Shown here: piece by piece, positions 9,303-17,045 of the stretch
Numbering within the stretch: position 1 is the first letter of the stretch
Layout: every line of letters starts with the position of its first letter
From: Paucidesulfovibrio sp036541255
GTDB taxonomy: Bacteria; Desulfobacterota; Desulfovibrionia; Desulfovibrionales; Desulfovibrionaceae
Assembly (NCBI GenBank): GCA_036541255.1
Contig: JAZHDD010000009.1
Coordinates: 1 to 64,000, forward strand
DNA: 64,000 nt
Direction of reading: 5' to 3'
The notes under the pieces: generated by a model
Seen by the model: only the letters and a program-made list of their open reading frames with translations
The model's database searches: none
Told to the model about the DNA's origin: nothing
Made by a program: the position numbers and the translations under genes

Positions 9303-10103
9303 ATGGTCCGGCCCATGTCCGGCGTCGTGCTCCATCTTCCAGAGGCGGAAACCATCACCTGCCGAGGTTTTTGCTCGCGGTGCGGGCACGAACACACGCT
9401 GGGCGCGGGGCCTGCAATCGCGGCGGCGCGGGAACTCTGGAACGCCCTGCAACATCATGGCCGCCTTGATTTCGATGTTCCGCCTGAACAGGCCGACTCG
9501 GCGTTTTCCTTGGAACTGCTGCATGGCCCGGCCCGTGGCCAGATGTTCGGAGTGTTGGCCTACGAGGATGGAGCCGACCGGCGCGGCGTGTTGCGGGCCT
9601 TTTCCGGCCAGTACAACAGCTTGTGGCGGGTTCCGGGCTGGGTCGATCCCCTGCCGGACATAAGGGAATACCAAGCGCTGAACGAGCCGGAAGAAGCCCG
9701 GATCAAGAGCCTGAGCAGGGAGATGCAAGCCCTGGCCTCGGATGACCTCCGGTCGCGGGCATTGCGCCGTGAGCGGCTGGCCCGTTGCCGGGAGCTCATG
9801 CTGCAACTGCATGCGCTCTACCGTCTGCGTAATTTTCGAGGGCAGGAAAAGTCCATGGCCGAGGTTTTTCTCGGAGGAGGGGGCATGCCCGCGGGCACGG
9901 GGGACTGCTGTTCGCCCAAACTCCTGCAGCATGCGGCCTTGCATGGTTTGCGGCCCCTGGGACTGGTGGAATTTTACTATGGCCGGGCCAACCGTTCCGA
10001 AACGCGCAGGCATGGGCAGTGGTATCCCTCCTGCGAAGGCAAGTGCGCTCCGATTTTGGGCTTCATGCTTTGCGGTTTGGGAGGGGGGAGTGATGCTGAT
10101 TGA
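9303..10103 (+). CDS. N-terminal half of a long-form RluA-family pseudouridine synthase (separate gene)
   Basis: A 266-residue protein resembling the N-terminal extension of long RluA-family synthases. CSRCGHEH near residue 25 looks metal-binding. A central charged helical segment (about 125-180) follows, then the block GTGDCCSPKLLQHAALHGL and a YPSCEGKCAPIL block that normally precedes the synthase domain in one chain. Here the chain stops, and the synthase starts in another frame with an 11-base overlap. Its own function is unknown; family logic suggests substrate binding. Neither ATG 9303 nor ATG 9315 has a clear ribosome-binding site. A genuine gene split, a programmed frameshift or a sequence error are all possible. 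Confidence 0.72.
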   Translation: MVRPMSGVVLHLPEAETITCRGFCSRCGHEHTLGAGPAIAAARELWNALQHHGRLDFDVPPEQADSAFSLELLHGPARGQMFGVLAYEDGADRRGVLRAFSGQYNSLWRVPGWVDPLPDIREYQALNEPEEARIKSLSREMQALASDDLRSRALRRERLARCRELMLQLHALYRLRNFRGQEKSMAEVFLGGGGMPAGTGDCCSPKLLQHAALHGLRPLGLVEFYYGRANRSETRRHGQWYPSCEGKCAPILGFMLCGLGGGSDAD

Positions 10104-10737
10104 ACAGGGGCTGGATATCGTCTACGCGGACACCAAGCTTGTGGTCGTGAACAAGCCCAGCGGCCTGCTTTCCGTGCCCGGCCTGGGACCGGAAAATCAG
10201 GACTGCGTGGTGACGCGCGTCCAAGCGATGTTCCCGGCCTGCCGCAAATTCCCCACTGTCCATCGCCTGGATATGGACACTTCCGGACTGTTGGTGTTGG
10301 GCCTCACGGCCCGTGCGCAACGCGAGCTGTCGCAGCAGTTCCACGACAGGCAGGTGTCCAAGTGGTATACGGCGCTGCTTGAAGGGTTGGTGGTCAAGCC
10401 TGAAGGAACCATCGACATGCCTTTGCGCATGGACCCGTTCAACCGTCCCTACCAGATTTACGACCCGATCCATGGCCGCTCCGCCGTGACCGTCTGGAGT
10501 CGGATCGCCGTGGAACAAGGCCTGACGCGGGTAAAGTTCATTCTGCTCACGGGCCGCACGCACCAGTTGCGTGTGCATGCCGCTCATCCGTTGGGGCTTG
10601 GCTGTCCTATTGTGGGCGACAGATTGTACGGCAGCGGCACGGCTCCGGGCCAGCTTAAGCTGCACGCCCAGTATCTGCGTTTTACCCATCCCAAAACCGG
10701 CGAGCCCATGGAATTCGAGGTGCCTGCGCCGTTCTGA
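10093..10737 (+). CDS. RluA-family RNA pseudouridine synthase (catalytic domain)
   Basis: A 214-residue catalytic domain that isomerises uridine in rRNA or tRNA. It has LVVVNKPSGLLSVPG near the N-terminus, the catalytic HRLDMDTSGLLVL motif (Asp at about 60) and the TGRTHQLRVH motif near 160. ATG 10093 overlaps the upstream gene by 11 bases, and the GAGGGGGGA run just upstream can act as its ribosome-binding site, so translational coupling is likely. There is no S4 domain. Together with the preceding gene it makes the equivalent of a long two-domain family member. Substrate site (RluA-like or tRNA U32) is not assignable. Confidence 0.9.
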   Translation: MLIEQGLDIVYADTKLVVVNKPSGLLSVPGLGPENQDCVVTRVQAMFPACRKFPTVHRLDMDTSGLLVLGLTARAQRELSQQFHDRQVSKWYTALLEGLVVKPEGTIDMPLRMDPFNRPYQIYDPIHGRSAVTVWSRIAVEQGLTRVKFILLTGRTHQLRVHAAHPLGLGCPIVGDRLYGSGTAPGQLKLHAQYLRFTHPKTGEPMEFEVPAPF

Positions 10738-10747
10738 CGGCTGCACT

Positions 10748-12133
10748 TTAGAGAACGGGCAGGATGTCGGGCAGCCGGTCCCGGGCCAGTTCCGCGACCA
10801 TATCCAGGCCCCGGCGCAACTCCTTGCGGTCCGGCGTGGCGGTCAGGGACAGGCGGATTGCCTTGGGCGCCGGTGTATCTCCCACGGTGAATTTTTCTGC
10901 GCCAAAGACGTTCAGGCCGAATGTCCGGGCCCTGTCTTCAAATTCCTTGCCTGTCCAGGTGTCGGGCAGGTGCAGCCAAAGGAAGAATCCCGTGGGTTTG
11001 CCCCGCCAATCCAGACCGGACAAGGCTTCGGAAACGATGTCCATGCGTTGGGCAGCTTCGTCCCGTTTGGCCTGGATCGTGCTGTCCGCCGTACCATCCT
11101 TGATCCAATGGCAGGCCAGCTCCACGCTCAAAGGGGGGGCCATCCATACTGTGTTCAAAACGGCTTCGCCCAAGGTCTTGCGCAGTCGTGGGGGAACGAC
11201 CAGGAAGGCCACGCGAAGGCCGGGGGCAAAGGCTTTGGATACGCCGGCCACATAGACGGACTGATCGCGCAGGAAGCTGGACACCGCGGGAATGCCGCCG
11301 GGCGTGGTCAGATCGTAGGCGTCGTCCTCGATGATCGTGAGGCCGTGCCTTCGCGCCACGCGCGCCAGTTCCTCTCGCCGTGCAGCGGGCATGCCCGCAG
11401 TGGTCGGGTTGTGCATGCCGGGCATGATGTACAGTCCGCGGATACGTTCGCGTCGGCAGGCCACGTCCAGGGCCTCGGGAATCATGCCGTATTCGTCCAG
11501 CGCCACAGGGGCGAGCCGCAGGCCGAGCATGGCGGCCATGGTCTTGATTCCGGGATAGGTCAGCCCTTCGGTGGCGATGCGGTCTCCGGCCCGGAATAGC
11601 GAGATGAGGCAGCAGGTCAGGGCGTGTTGCGCTCCGGCGCAGACCACCACGTCTTCCGCGTCGGCCTCCAAACCGTACCGGCCGGCCCAGGACGCGCCGA
11701 TTTCGCGGTGTTCGGGCAGGCCGCGCGGGTCGGTATAACGCATCAGCGCGGACGGGTCGCGCCGTTGTGCGAGCTTGCGGAGCGCCTCGATGGGGTCGGG
11801 ATCGAGGTGGTACATGGGCGTGACCAAACCCAGTTCGATCATTCCCGACGTGTGCGCTTCCATGTTCACGATGCTTGAGGACAGGCCTGCATCCGAAGAA
11901 ACAAAAGTGCCACGGCCCACAGTGCCGGAAAGCAGGCCGCGTTTTTCCGCTTCGCGATATCCGCGTGTGATGGTGGAGACGTTGACCTGCAACAGGTCGG
12001 CAAGATCCCTGTGCGTGGGCAGACGTTCGCCCGGATGCAACTGGCCGGAGGCCACGTCCCGTTCGATGGCGTCCGCGATTTGGCGATAAATGGGACCGCC
12101 GCCTACAGGGAGTTGGGGATTCCATATTGTCAT
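10748..12133 (-). CDS. MocR/PdxR-like transcription regulator (GntR helix-turn-helix + aminotransferase fold)
   Basis: A regulator of about 461 residues. Residues 15-80 are a GntR winged helix (PIYRQIADAIERDVASGQL and LPTHRDLADLLQVNVSTITRGY). The remainder is a type-I aminotransferase fold with a likely PLP lysine in VAGVSKAFAPGLRVAF. Such proteins sense PLP or amino compounds and usually control a divergent neighbour, here a LysE exporter. ATG 12133 gives the domain its usual start; an upstream in-frame TTG at 12172 would run through the promoter. The promoter TTGACA-N17-GATAAT ends 7 bases before this ATG, so the mRNA is predicted to be leaderless. The effector is unknown. Confidence 0.9.
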   Translation of the reverse strand: MTIWNPQLPVGGGPIYRQIADAIERDVASGQLHPGERLPTHRDLADLLQVNVSTITRGYREAEKRGLLSGTVGRGTFVSSDAGLSSSIVNMEAHTSGMIELGLVTPMYHLDPDPIEALRKLAQRRDPSALMRYTDPRGLPEHREIGASWAGRYGLEADAEDVVVCAGAQHALTCCLISLFRAGDRIATEGLTYPGIKTMAAMLGLRLAPVALDEYGMIPEALDVACRRERIRGLYIMPGMHNPTTAGMPAARREELARVARRHGLTIIEDDAYDLTTPGGIPAVSSFLRDQSVYVAGVSKAFAPGLRVAFLVVPPRLRKTLGEAVLNTVWMAPPLSVELACHWIKDGTADSTIQAKRDEAAQRMDIVSEALSGLDWRGKPTGFFLWLHLPDTWTGKEFEDRARTFGLNVFGAEKFTVGDTPAPKAIRLSLTATPDRKELRRGLDMVAELARDRLPDILPVL

Positions 12134-12137
12134 GCGT

Positions 12138-12173
12138 ACAATTATCACATTGACTACATACAATGTCAACAAT
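12138..12173. promoter_or_regulatory. Divergent promoter and three ACAAT direct repeats (candidate MocR operator)
   Basis: On the minus strand TTGACA (complement of 12164-12169), a 17-base spacer and GATAAT (complement of 12141-12146) form a near-consensus promoter for the MocR gene. ACAAT repeats lie at 12138-12142, 12160-12164 and 12169-12173, and TTGAC...GTCAA forms a dyad at about 12150-12169. On the plus strand TTGACT with TACAAG 17 bases later could serve the LysE gene. The overlap suggests autoregulation together with control of the exporter. Confidence 0.6.
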
Positions 12174-12252
12174 ACAAGAGGACAATCAAACCGGTCAACG
12201 TAAACACCGTTCGCTGTCTCCGGGCCCGGCTGCGGACGAGCGGAGTTTTTCC

Positions 12253-12843
12253 ATGATCGAAAAGTATGTGTCTTTTATTGTATTTGTTGTGGTCATGACC
12301 GGAACTCCCGGCATGGGCAACCTTTCCATGATGAGCTTGGGCCAGAACGCGGGCTTCCGGGCCGCCATGCCTTTTCTCTGCGGGGCCACCGTGGGTTTCG
12401 GGGTGCTGGGAAGCGCTGTCGGCCTCGGCCTGGGCGAACTGGTGCGCGGCTCGGAATGGGCCGGGCAAGTTCTGCGTTGGGGCGGTGCCGCCTACATTCT
12501 CTATCTGGCGGTAAAATTATTGCGCATGCGGCCCGGTGCGGCGGGGCCCGTGCGGAGCCTCGGCTTTGGCGAGGGGCTGTTCCTGCATCCCCTGAACCCC
12601 AAGAGCTGGGCCATGTTCGTCGCCGGTTTCGGCATGCTCTATGATCCCGCGCAATCCATGGCGTTCCAATTGCTGATCTTCATGATCACGTTCCTGTTTT
12701 TTCAGGTGTCCTTTCACAGTCTGTGGGGGGCGGCCGGTACGTCGCTGCAACGTTTTCTGGGGCGCGGCAAGATGCTCCGGGGTATCAATGTACTCTTGGT
12801 CGGATGCATGGTCGGAGCCACGCTCTATGCCTTGGTGCGCTGA
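12253..12843 (+). CDS. LysE/RhtB-family amino-acid exporter
   Basis: A 196-residue inner-membrane protein with about six hydrophobic helices. The family hallmarks are present: the N-terminal TGTPGMGNLSMMSLGQNAG segment (usual form PGPN) and FLHPLNPKSWAMFVAG, matching the usual NPKA/NPKS motif. The family exports amino acids or their derivatives by proton exchange. ATG 12253 is preceded by CGGAG at 7 bases, whereas the ATG at 12163 lies within the promoter region. It is divergent from the MocR regulator, which probably controls it. The substrate is not predictable. Confidence 0.88.
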   Translation: MIEKYVSFIVFVVVMTGTPGMGNLSMMSLGQNAGFRAAMPFLCGATVGFGVLGSAVGLGLGELVRGSEWAGQVLRWGGAAYILYLAVKLLRMRPGAAGPVRSLGFGEGLFLHPLNPKSWAMFVAGFGMLYDPAQSMAFQLLIFMITFLFFQVSFHSLWGAAGTSLQRFLGRGKMLRGINVLLVGCMVGATLYALVR

Positions 12844-12872
12844 ACTTTGACCGTTCGGTGCGGAGCATGGGA

Positions 12873-12889
12873 TGTTTTTCACAAAAACA
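12873..12889. repeat. 17-bp palindrome TGTTTTT-CAC-AAAAACA
   Basis: A perfect 7-bp inverted repeat, 110 bases upstream of the MFS-GNAT gene and 30 bases after the exporter gene. It may be an operator or part of a weak termination signal. It contains TTCACAA, one half of a Rex-type site, but the other half is absent. Confidence 0.3.
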
Positions 12890-12998
12890 AGCCGTTCGCG
12901 GGTGGATTGCTGCCGTTCACTGAGGAAAGGGTTGCCGGGCAAGCCCGAAAGGATAGGGACTGGCAAAAATGTAACGCATCCCTTTCCGGAGAATATGC

Positions 12999-14786
12999 AT
13001 GCCCGAAAAGAATCATTTGCACCGCTGGCGGGTCGTGTTCGGCGCGACGTTGATCCAGCTTTGTCTTGGTGCGATCTATGCTTGGTCCGTCTTCACCCCG
13101 GGGCTGATTGAGGCGGGTTGGTCCAAGTTGCAGACGCAACTGGTTTTTTCCGTGGGGCTGGCCTCCTTTGCACTGGTCATGGTTTGGGCCGGGCGCAAGC
13201 TTCCGGTCTGGGGTCCGCGCAGACTGGTCTGGACCGGCGGCGTGGTGCTCGGGCTCGGCTACGTCATGGCCGGATTGCTGGACGCCACCAATGTCCTGGT
13301 GGTCACGGCTTGCATCGGCGTTGTGGGCGGCGCGGGCATCGGCATGGGCTATGTCGTACCCATTGCCGTGGGCATGCGCTGGTTTCCGGACAGGAAGGGT
13401 TTGATTACGGGACTTGCCGTGGCCGGGTTCGGATTCGGGGCCATGGGCTGGATCAAGCTGGCCGGGGCCTGGGGCGGACTTCTCGCCGATTTTGGTCTGG
13501 GGACCACGTTCGTCATCTACGGCCTGGCCTTTGCGGCGTTGGTTCTGGTGGGCGGAATCTGGATGGTGGACCCGCCTGCGGGTTGGCGTCCGACAGGCAG
13601 TGAACCTGCGCCCGGCAATGCGACAACTCCGGCCGAGGGCAGCGTGGAGTTTCGCCCGGGCCTGATGCTGGAAACACCGCAATTCTACCTGATCTTTCTG
13701 GCCTTCACCATTTGCGCCGGTGCCGGGCTCATGTCCATCGGTCTGATGAAGCTCTACCCGGTGGAGGCGCTGGTGGCCTCCGGCATTCCCTCAGCCGAGG
13801 CAGGCGGAATCGCAGGCACGGCCATGGCCGTGTTTTTCAGCATAGCCAACGGGCTGGGGCGTATTGCCTGGGGCAGCATCAGCGACCGCATCGGCCGCAA
13901 ACGCTCCCTGTTGATCATGGCCACTTCTCAGGGGTTTGTGATCATGGCCTTTACGGTCATGGCCGGGGACCCCTACCTGCTGTATCTGGGCGCAGCGTTG
14001 ATCGGCTTCAACTTCGGCGGCAACTTTGCCTTGTTCCCAACCATCACTGCGGACACGTTCGGCACGCGCAGCGTGGGCAGAAATTATCCGTTCGTGTTTT
14101 TGGCTTATGGCGTGGGCGGCCTGCTCGGGCCGGTGTTGGGCGGCATGCTCGGCGACATGGGCAATTTTCCGTTGGCGTTCAGTCTGTGCGGCACGGCCTG
14201 CATCTTCGGCGCGGTCTGCATCTCCATGGTGCGCCCGCCACGGAGCGCACGCGAAGAGGACGAAACCCTGGGGCCGGAAGATGCCGAGCCCTGTTCCGCA
14301 GCCGCTGGCGTGAACTTTTCGCATCGTGCGTTGGAAGCGGACGACGCTCCCGCCATTTGCCGTTTCCCGCAAACCGAGCGGGAATTATTCTATATGTTTC
14401 CGCGCGCGGTACCACCGCTTACGCCTGAGCAGCTTTTGAAGACCGCACAGCAGCGTCTGGAACCCACCGTGGCGCTGTGCGGAGGGGAACTGGCGGGCTA
14501 CGTCAATTTTATCTCCTGTGCGGTGTCGGGCAATTGTGTTCTGGGCAACCTGGTGGTTGCCCCGGCTTTCCGGCGCAGGGGCGTGGCCGCCTACCTGGTG
14601 CGCGTACTTGAGGAAAAGGCCCGCGTCCTGCACGGGGCCACGGTCTTGCGGGCCGACTGTTTCAATACCAATAGTGCGGCCTTGTTGTTTTATGGTCGGC
14701 TGGGCTTTGTTCCGGTAGGCATGGAAGTGCGGCAGGACCCGGACGGGGCGAGCGTGGCCCTCCTGCAATTGGAAAAAAAGCTCTAG
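12999..14786 (+). CDS. OFA-type MFS transporter fused to C-terminal GNAT acetyltransferase
   Basis: A 595-residue uninterrupted reading frame. Residues 1-415 form a 12-helix major facilitator of the oxalate/formate antiporter group (WRVVFGATLIQLCLGAIYAWS start, GAGIGMGYVVPIAVGMRWFPD helix). After a short acidic linker, residues of about 430-595 form a GNAT N-acetyltransferase with the acetyl-CoA loop VVAPAFRRRGVAAYLV and the late NTNSAALLFYGRLGF motif. Proteins joining these domains are unusual; the acetylase would sit on the cytoplasmic side and could act on the transported compound, which is inference. ATG 12999 has GGAG 7 bases upstream. Substrates are unknown. Confidence 0.87.
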   Translation: MPEKNHLHRWRVVFGATLIQLCLGAIYAWSVFTPGLIEAGWSKLQTQLVFSVGLASFALVMVWAGRKLPVWGPRRLVWTGGVVLGLGYVMAGLLDATNVLVVTACIGVVGGAGIGMGYVVPIAVGMRWFPDRKGLITGLAVAGFGFGAMGWIKLAGAWGGLLADFGLGTTFVIYGLAFAALVLVGGIWMVDPPAGWRPTGSEPAPGNATTPAEGSVEFRPGLMLETPQFYLIFLAFTICAGAGLMSIGLMKLYPVEALVASGIPSAEAGGIAGTAMAVFFSIANGLGRIAWGSISDRIGRKRSLLIMATSQGFVIMAFTVMAGDPYLLYLGAALIGFNFGGNFALFPTITADTFGTRSVGRNYPFVFLAYGVGGLLGPVLGGMLGDMGNFPLAFSLCGTACIFGAVCISMVRPPRSAREEDETLGPEDAEPCSAAAGVNFSHRALEADDAPAICRFPQTERELFYMFPRAVPPLTPEQLLKTAQQRLEPTVALCGGELAGYVNFISCAVSGNCVLGNLVVAPAFRRRGVAAYLVRVLEEKARVLHGATVLRADCFNTNSAALLFYGRLGFVPVGMEVRQDPDGASVALLQLEKKL

Positions 14787-14858
14787 CCGGGACAGGGAGC
14801 AACGATTTTCAGCTCAATCCCTTGAAAAACTTGTCACGGCTACTGGTTGTCGGCTAGG

Positions 14859-14875
14859 TTCCCTCTCGGAGGGAA
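14859..14875 (+). promoter_or_regulatory. Hairpin sequestering the ribosome-binding site
   Basis: TTCCCTC (14859-14865) pairs perfectly with GAGGGAA (14869-14875) around a TCG loop. The right arm contains the Shine-Dalgarno sequence for ATG 14879. In the mRNA the site would be occluded unless the helix melts or a factor intervenes. Confidence 0.55.
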
Positions 14876-14878
14876 TCT

Positions 14879-16048
14879 ATGAGCCGATGTCCGGGCAGAT
14901 TGTTGGCGACGACACTGTGCGTCGTGTTGTGTTGCGTCTCTGGATTGCTTCAGCCCCGATCCGCCGAGGCTCAGAACGAGTTTCCCCTGCGTCCTTTTTA
15001 TCCTTCCGTGACGCCCATTTCCGTAGAGGAACTCCTGGAAGTGTATGGTCAGGCGATCCTCGTGGACGTGCGCACCAAGTTCGAATTCGACGTGGCGCGC
15101 ATCAACAAGGCCGTGAACCTGCCCCTGGGGGGGGTGGATCTGCCTTCGGCCCTGGCCCGCCTGCGCGGCAAGGCCGCCTCGGCTCCCCTGGTTTTCTACT
15201 GCAACGACCCTGCCTGCTCCCGCGCATTTCGAGCGGCGCAGGAGGCCGTTAGCGAGGGCTGGAAAAACGTCTATGTCTTCGATGCCGGAGTGTTCGCCTT
15301 CATAGGCGCGGCACCGGAAAAGGCCACGCTCATGGGCAATTCTCCGGCCGATCTTGAACGGGTCATCCCGCCCCAGGCCCATCGCGACCGCTTGCTCTCC
15401 TATGCCGACTTCGAGAAGGAGGCTCTGTCGGAGTCGGCGCTGGTCATCGATATCCGTGATGTTTCCCGCCGGGAATACGAACCGCGCCTGGACAACGTGC
15501 GCAAGATCGCCATGGAGTCGCTTCTGGAAGCCGTGACCAACAGGGTCTGGGCCGAGAAGCGTTTGCTGCTGTTCGACGCCGACGGCGAACAGGTGCGCTG
15601 GCTGCACTATTTTTTACAGGCCAACGGCTATTTCGACTATGCATTTCTCGATAGCGGCGTGAACGGCCTGGACCGTGCGCGCGAGGCGCGGCCCGTGGGC
15701 ATGGACACCGCGAACGTGACCCTCAGCCAGCACCAATTGCAACGCCTTGTGTTGGATTCGGGCTTGGGCGACCTGGAACGACGGCTCGCCGGGTTGATCA
15801 TCGGCCGCCTGCGGTTCGACAATTACGCCATGCTCACCCAGGACGAGGCCCAGACTCTGCTGGACGTGACGCCCGAAATGCTGCAAGCGGCGTCGGACCG
15901 ATTGAGCGACCAGGGGGTAATCCTGCATACCCGCGTGGACGATTTCCTGGTTTTCCGCATCAATCCGCGTTTGGCCTGGAAGGGCGAGATGGAAGGGCAG
16001 GTCTGGATGGGCCGGGTTCGTGAATTTGAAAAGGCCCTGCAAAGGTAG
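14879..16048 (+). CDS. Exported tandem rhodanese-domain protein with C-terminal winged-helix-like region
   Basis: A 389-residue protein with a cleavable signal peptide (hydrophobic 9-24, AEA site near 31). The first rhodanese domain, about 45-155, keeps the active-site loop YCNDPACSRA with Cys108 and Cys113. The second, about 180-275, has the VIDIRDVSRREYE start but no catalytic cysteine at the loop (LFDADGEQVRW), so it is probably structural or regulatory. Residues of about 300-370 are helical and resemble a small winged helix. It heads a cluster with a periplasmic binding protein and a SpoIIE partner-switching cascade, suggesting a periplasmic sulfur- or redox-sensing input. That role is inference. 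Confidence 0.83.
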   Translation: MSRCPGRLLATTLCVVLCCVSGLLQPRSAEAQNEFPLRPFYPSVTPISVEELLEVYGQAILVDVRTKFEFDVARINKAVNLPLGGVDLPSALARLRGKAASAPLVFYCNDPACSRAFRAAQEAVSEGWKNVYVFDAGVFAFIGAAPEKATLMGNSPADLERVIPPQAHRDRLLSYADFEKEALSESALVIDIRDVSRREYEPRLDNVRKIAMESLLEAVTNRVWAEKRLLLFDADGEQVRWLHYFLQANGYFDYAFLDSGVNGLDRAREARPVGMDTANVTLSQHQLQRLVLDSGLGDLERRLAGLIIGRLRFDNYAMLTQDEAQTLLDVTPEMLQAASDRLSDQGVILHTRVDDFLVFRINPRLAWKGEMEGQVWMGRVREFEKALQR

Positions 16049-16055
16049 GTCGCAC

Positions 16056-17045
16056 GTGAAACCTTCAGCCGCATTCCCCGTGTCCTTTCTGCTTCTGGTG
16101 ACGATCTTGCTGTTTCCTGTCGCTTCCTGGGGCGGCGGAAATCTGCAAAAGGCTTCCCTGGCCCTGCAATGGCTGCCTCAGGCGCAGTTCGCAGGCTTTT
16201 TCGTGGCAGAGGACAAAGGATTTTATATCGAAGCGGGGCTGGATGTGACCTTGTTGTCCGGCGGTCCGGATATTGTTGCCTCGGATGTCCTGGATTCCCG
16301 CAAGGCTGATTTCTGCACCATGTTTCTTTCCACGGCCATGGAGCGCGCCGATACCGGCATGCCGCTCGTCAATGTGGGCCAGCTCGTGCGGCATTCCGCG
16401 TTGATGCTGTTGACCCGAACCGATTCCGGAATACGCAGCATCGAGGACCTGCACCACCGCAAGGTGGCCATGTGGGCCAACGAGTTCCAGGTGCAGCCCC
16501 GGGCGCTTTTCCGGGATCATGGGATCGAAGTGGTCGTGGTGCCGCTCGGGTTTTCCCTGGACCTGTTTTTGCGCAACGCCGTGGCCGCCACCATGGGCAT
16601 GTGGTACAATGAATATCATACCCTGCTTTCGGCAGGGTTGCGTGAGGATGAGCTGCAGCCCTTCTTTTTCCGCGATACGGACTATGATTTTCCCGAAGAC
16701 GGCATTTACTGTTTGCGACGCACCGCAGAGGAACGGCCCGAGGTTGTCCGGGCCCTGGTGAACGCCACCATGCAGGGCTGGGAATACGCCTTTGCGCACG
16801 AGGAAGAGGCGCTTGACATTGTGGGACAACGCATGTCCGAAGCCGGTCTGCCCGTGAACCGGGTGCATCAGCGCTGGATGCTGCGCCGCATGCGGGACCT
16901 CATGACCTTGGAGGGGAGCGGCCTGAGTCCGGCGCTGGATCGGGAAGTGTATGAGCGGGTAGGCTTGACGCTGGAGCGCGTCGGCTTTATCCACGCCGCC
17001 CCGGAATATGACGATTTTGTCCGGGGGGTGGCCCATGCGGACTAG
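16056..17045 (+). CDS. NMT1/THI5-like (SsuA-type) periplasmic binding protein
   Basis: A 329-residue secreted protein. An N-terminal hydrophobic leader ends near ASWGGG. The mature part starts KASLALQWLPQAQFAGFFVAEDKGFY, typical of NMT1-like ABC binding proteins for thiazole, pyrimidine or sulfonate compounds. No permease or ATPase gene is adjacent. Its end overlaps the SpoIIE phosphatase gene by 11 bases, so it more likely feeds a sensor than a transporter (inference). The start is GTG 16056, with AAAGGTAGGT upstream; an ATG at 16020 would extend into the preceding gene and spoil the leader. Confidence 0.85.
   Translation: MKPSAAFPVSFLLLVTILLFPVASWGGGNLQKASLALQWLPQAQFAGFFVAEDKGFYIEAGLDVTLLSGGPDIVASDVLDSRKADFCTMFLSTAMERADTGMPLVNVGQLVRHSALMLLTRTDSGIRSIEDLHHRKVAMWANEFQVQPRALFRDHGIEVVVVPLGFSLDLFLRNAVAATMGMWYNEYHTLLSAGLREDELQPFFFRDTDYDFPEDGIYCLRRTAEERPEVVRALVNATMQGWEYAFAHEEEALDIVGQRMSEAGLPVNRVHQRWMLRRMRDLMTLEGSGLSPALDREVYERVGLTLERVGFIHAAPEYDDFVRGVAHAD

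Noticed and set aside
12873..12889. Rex operator
   Set aside because: Only one TTCACAA half-site; the dyad itself is TGTTTTT/AAAAACA, which does not fit the Rex consensus.
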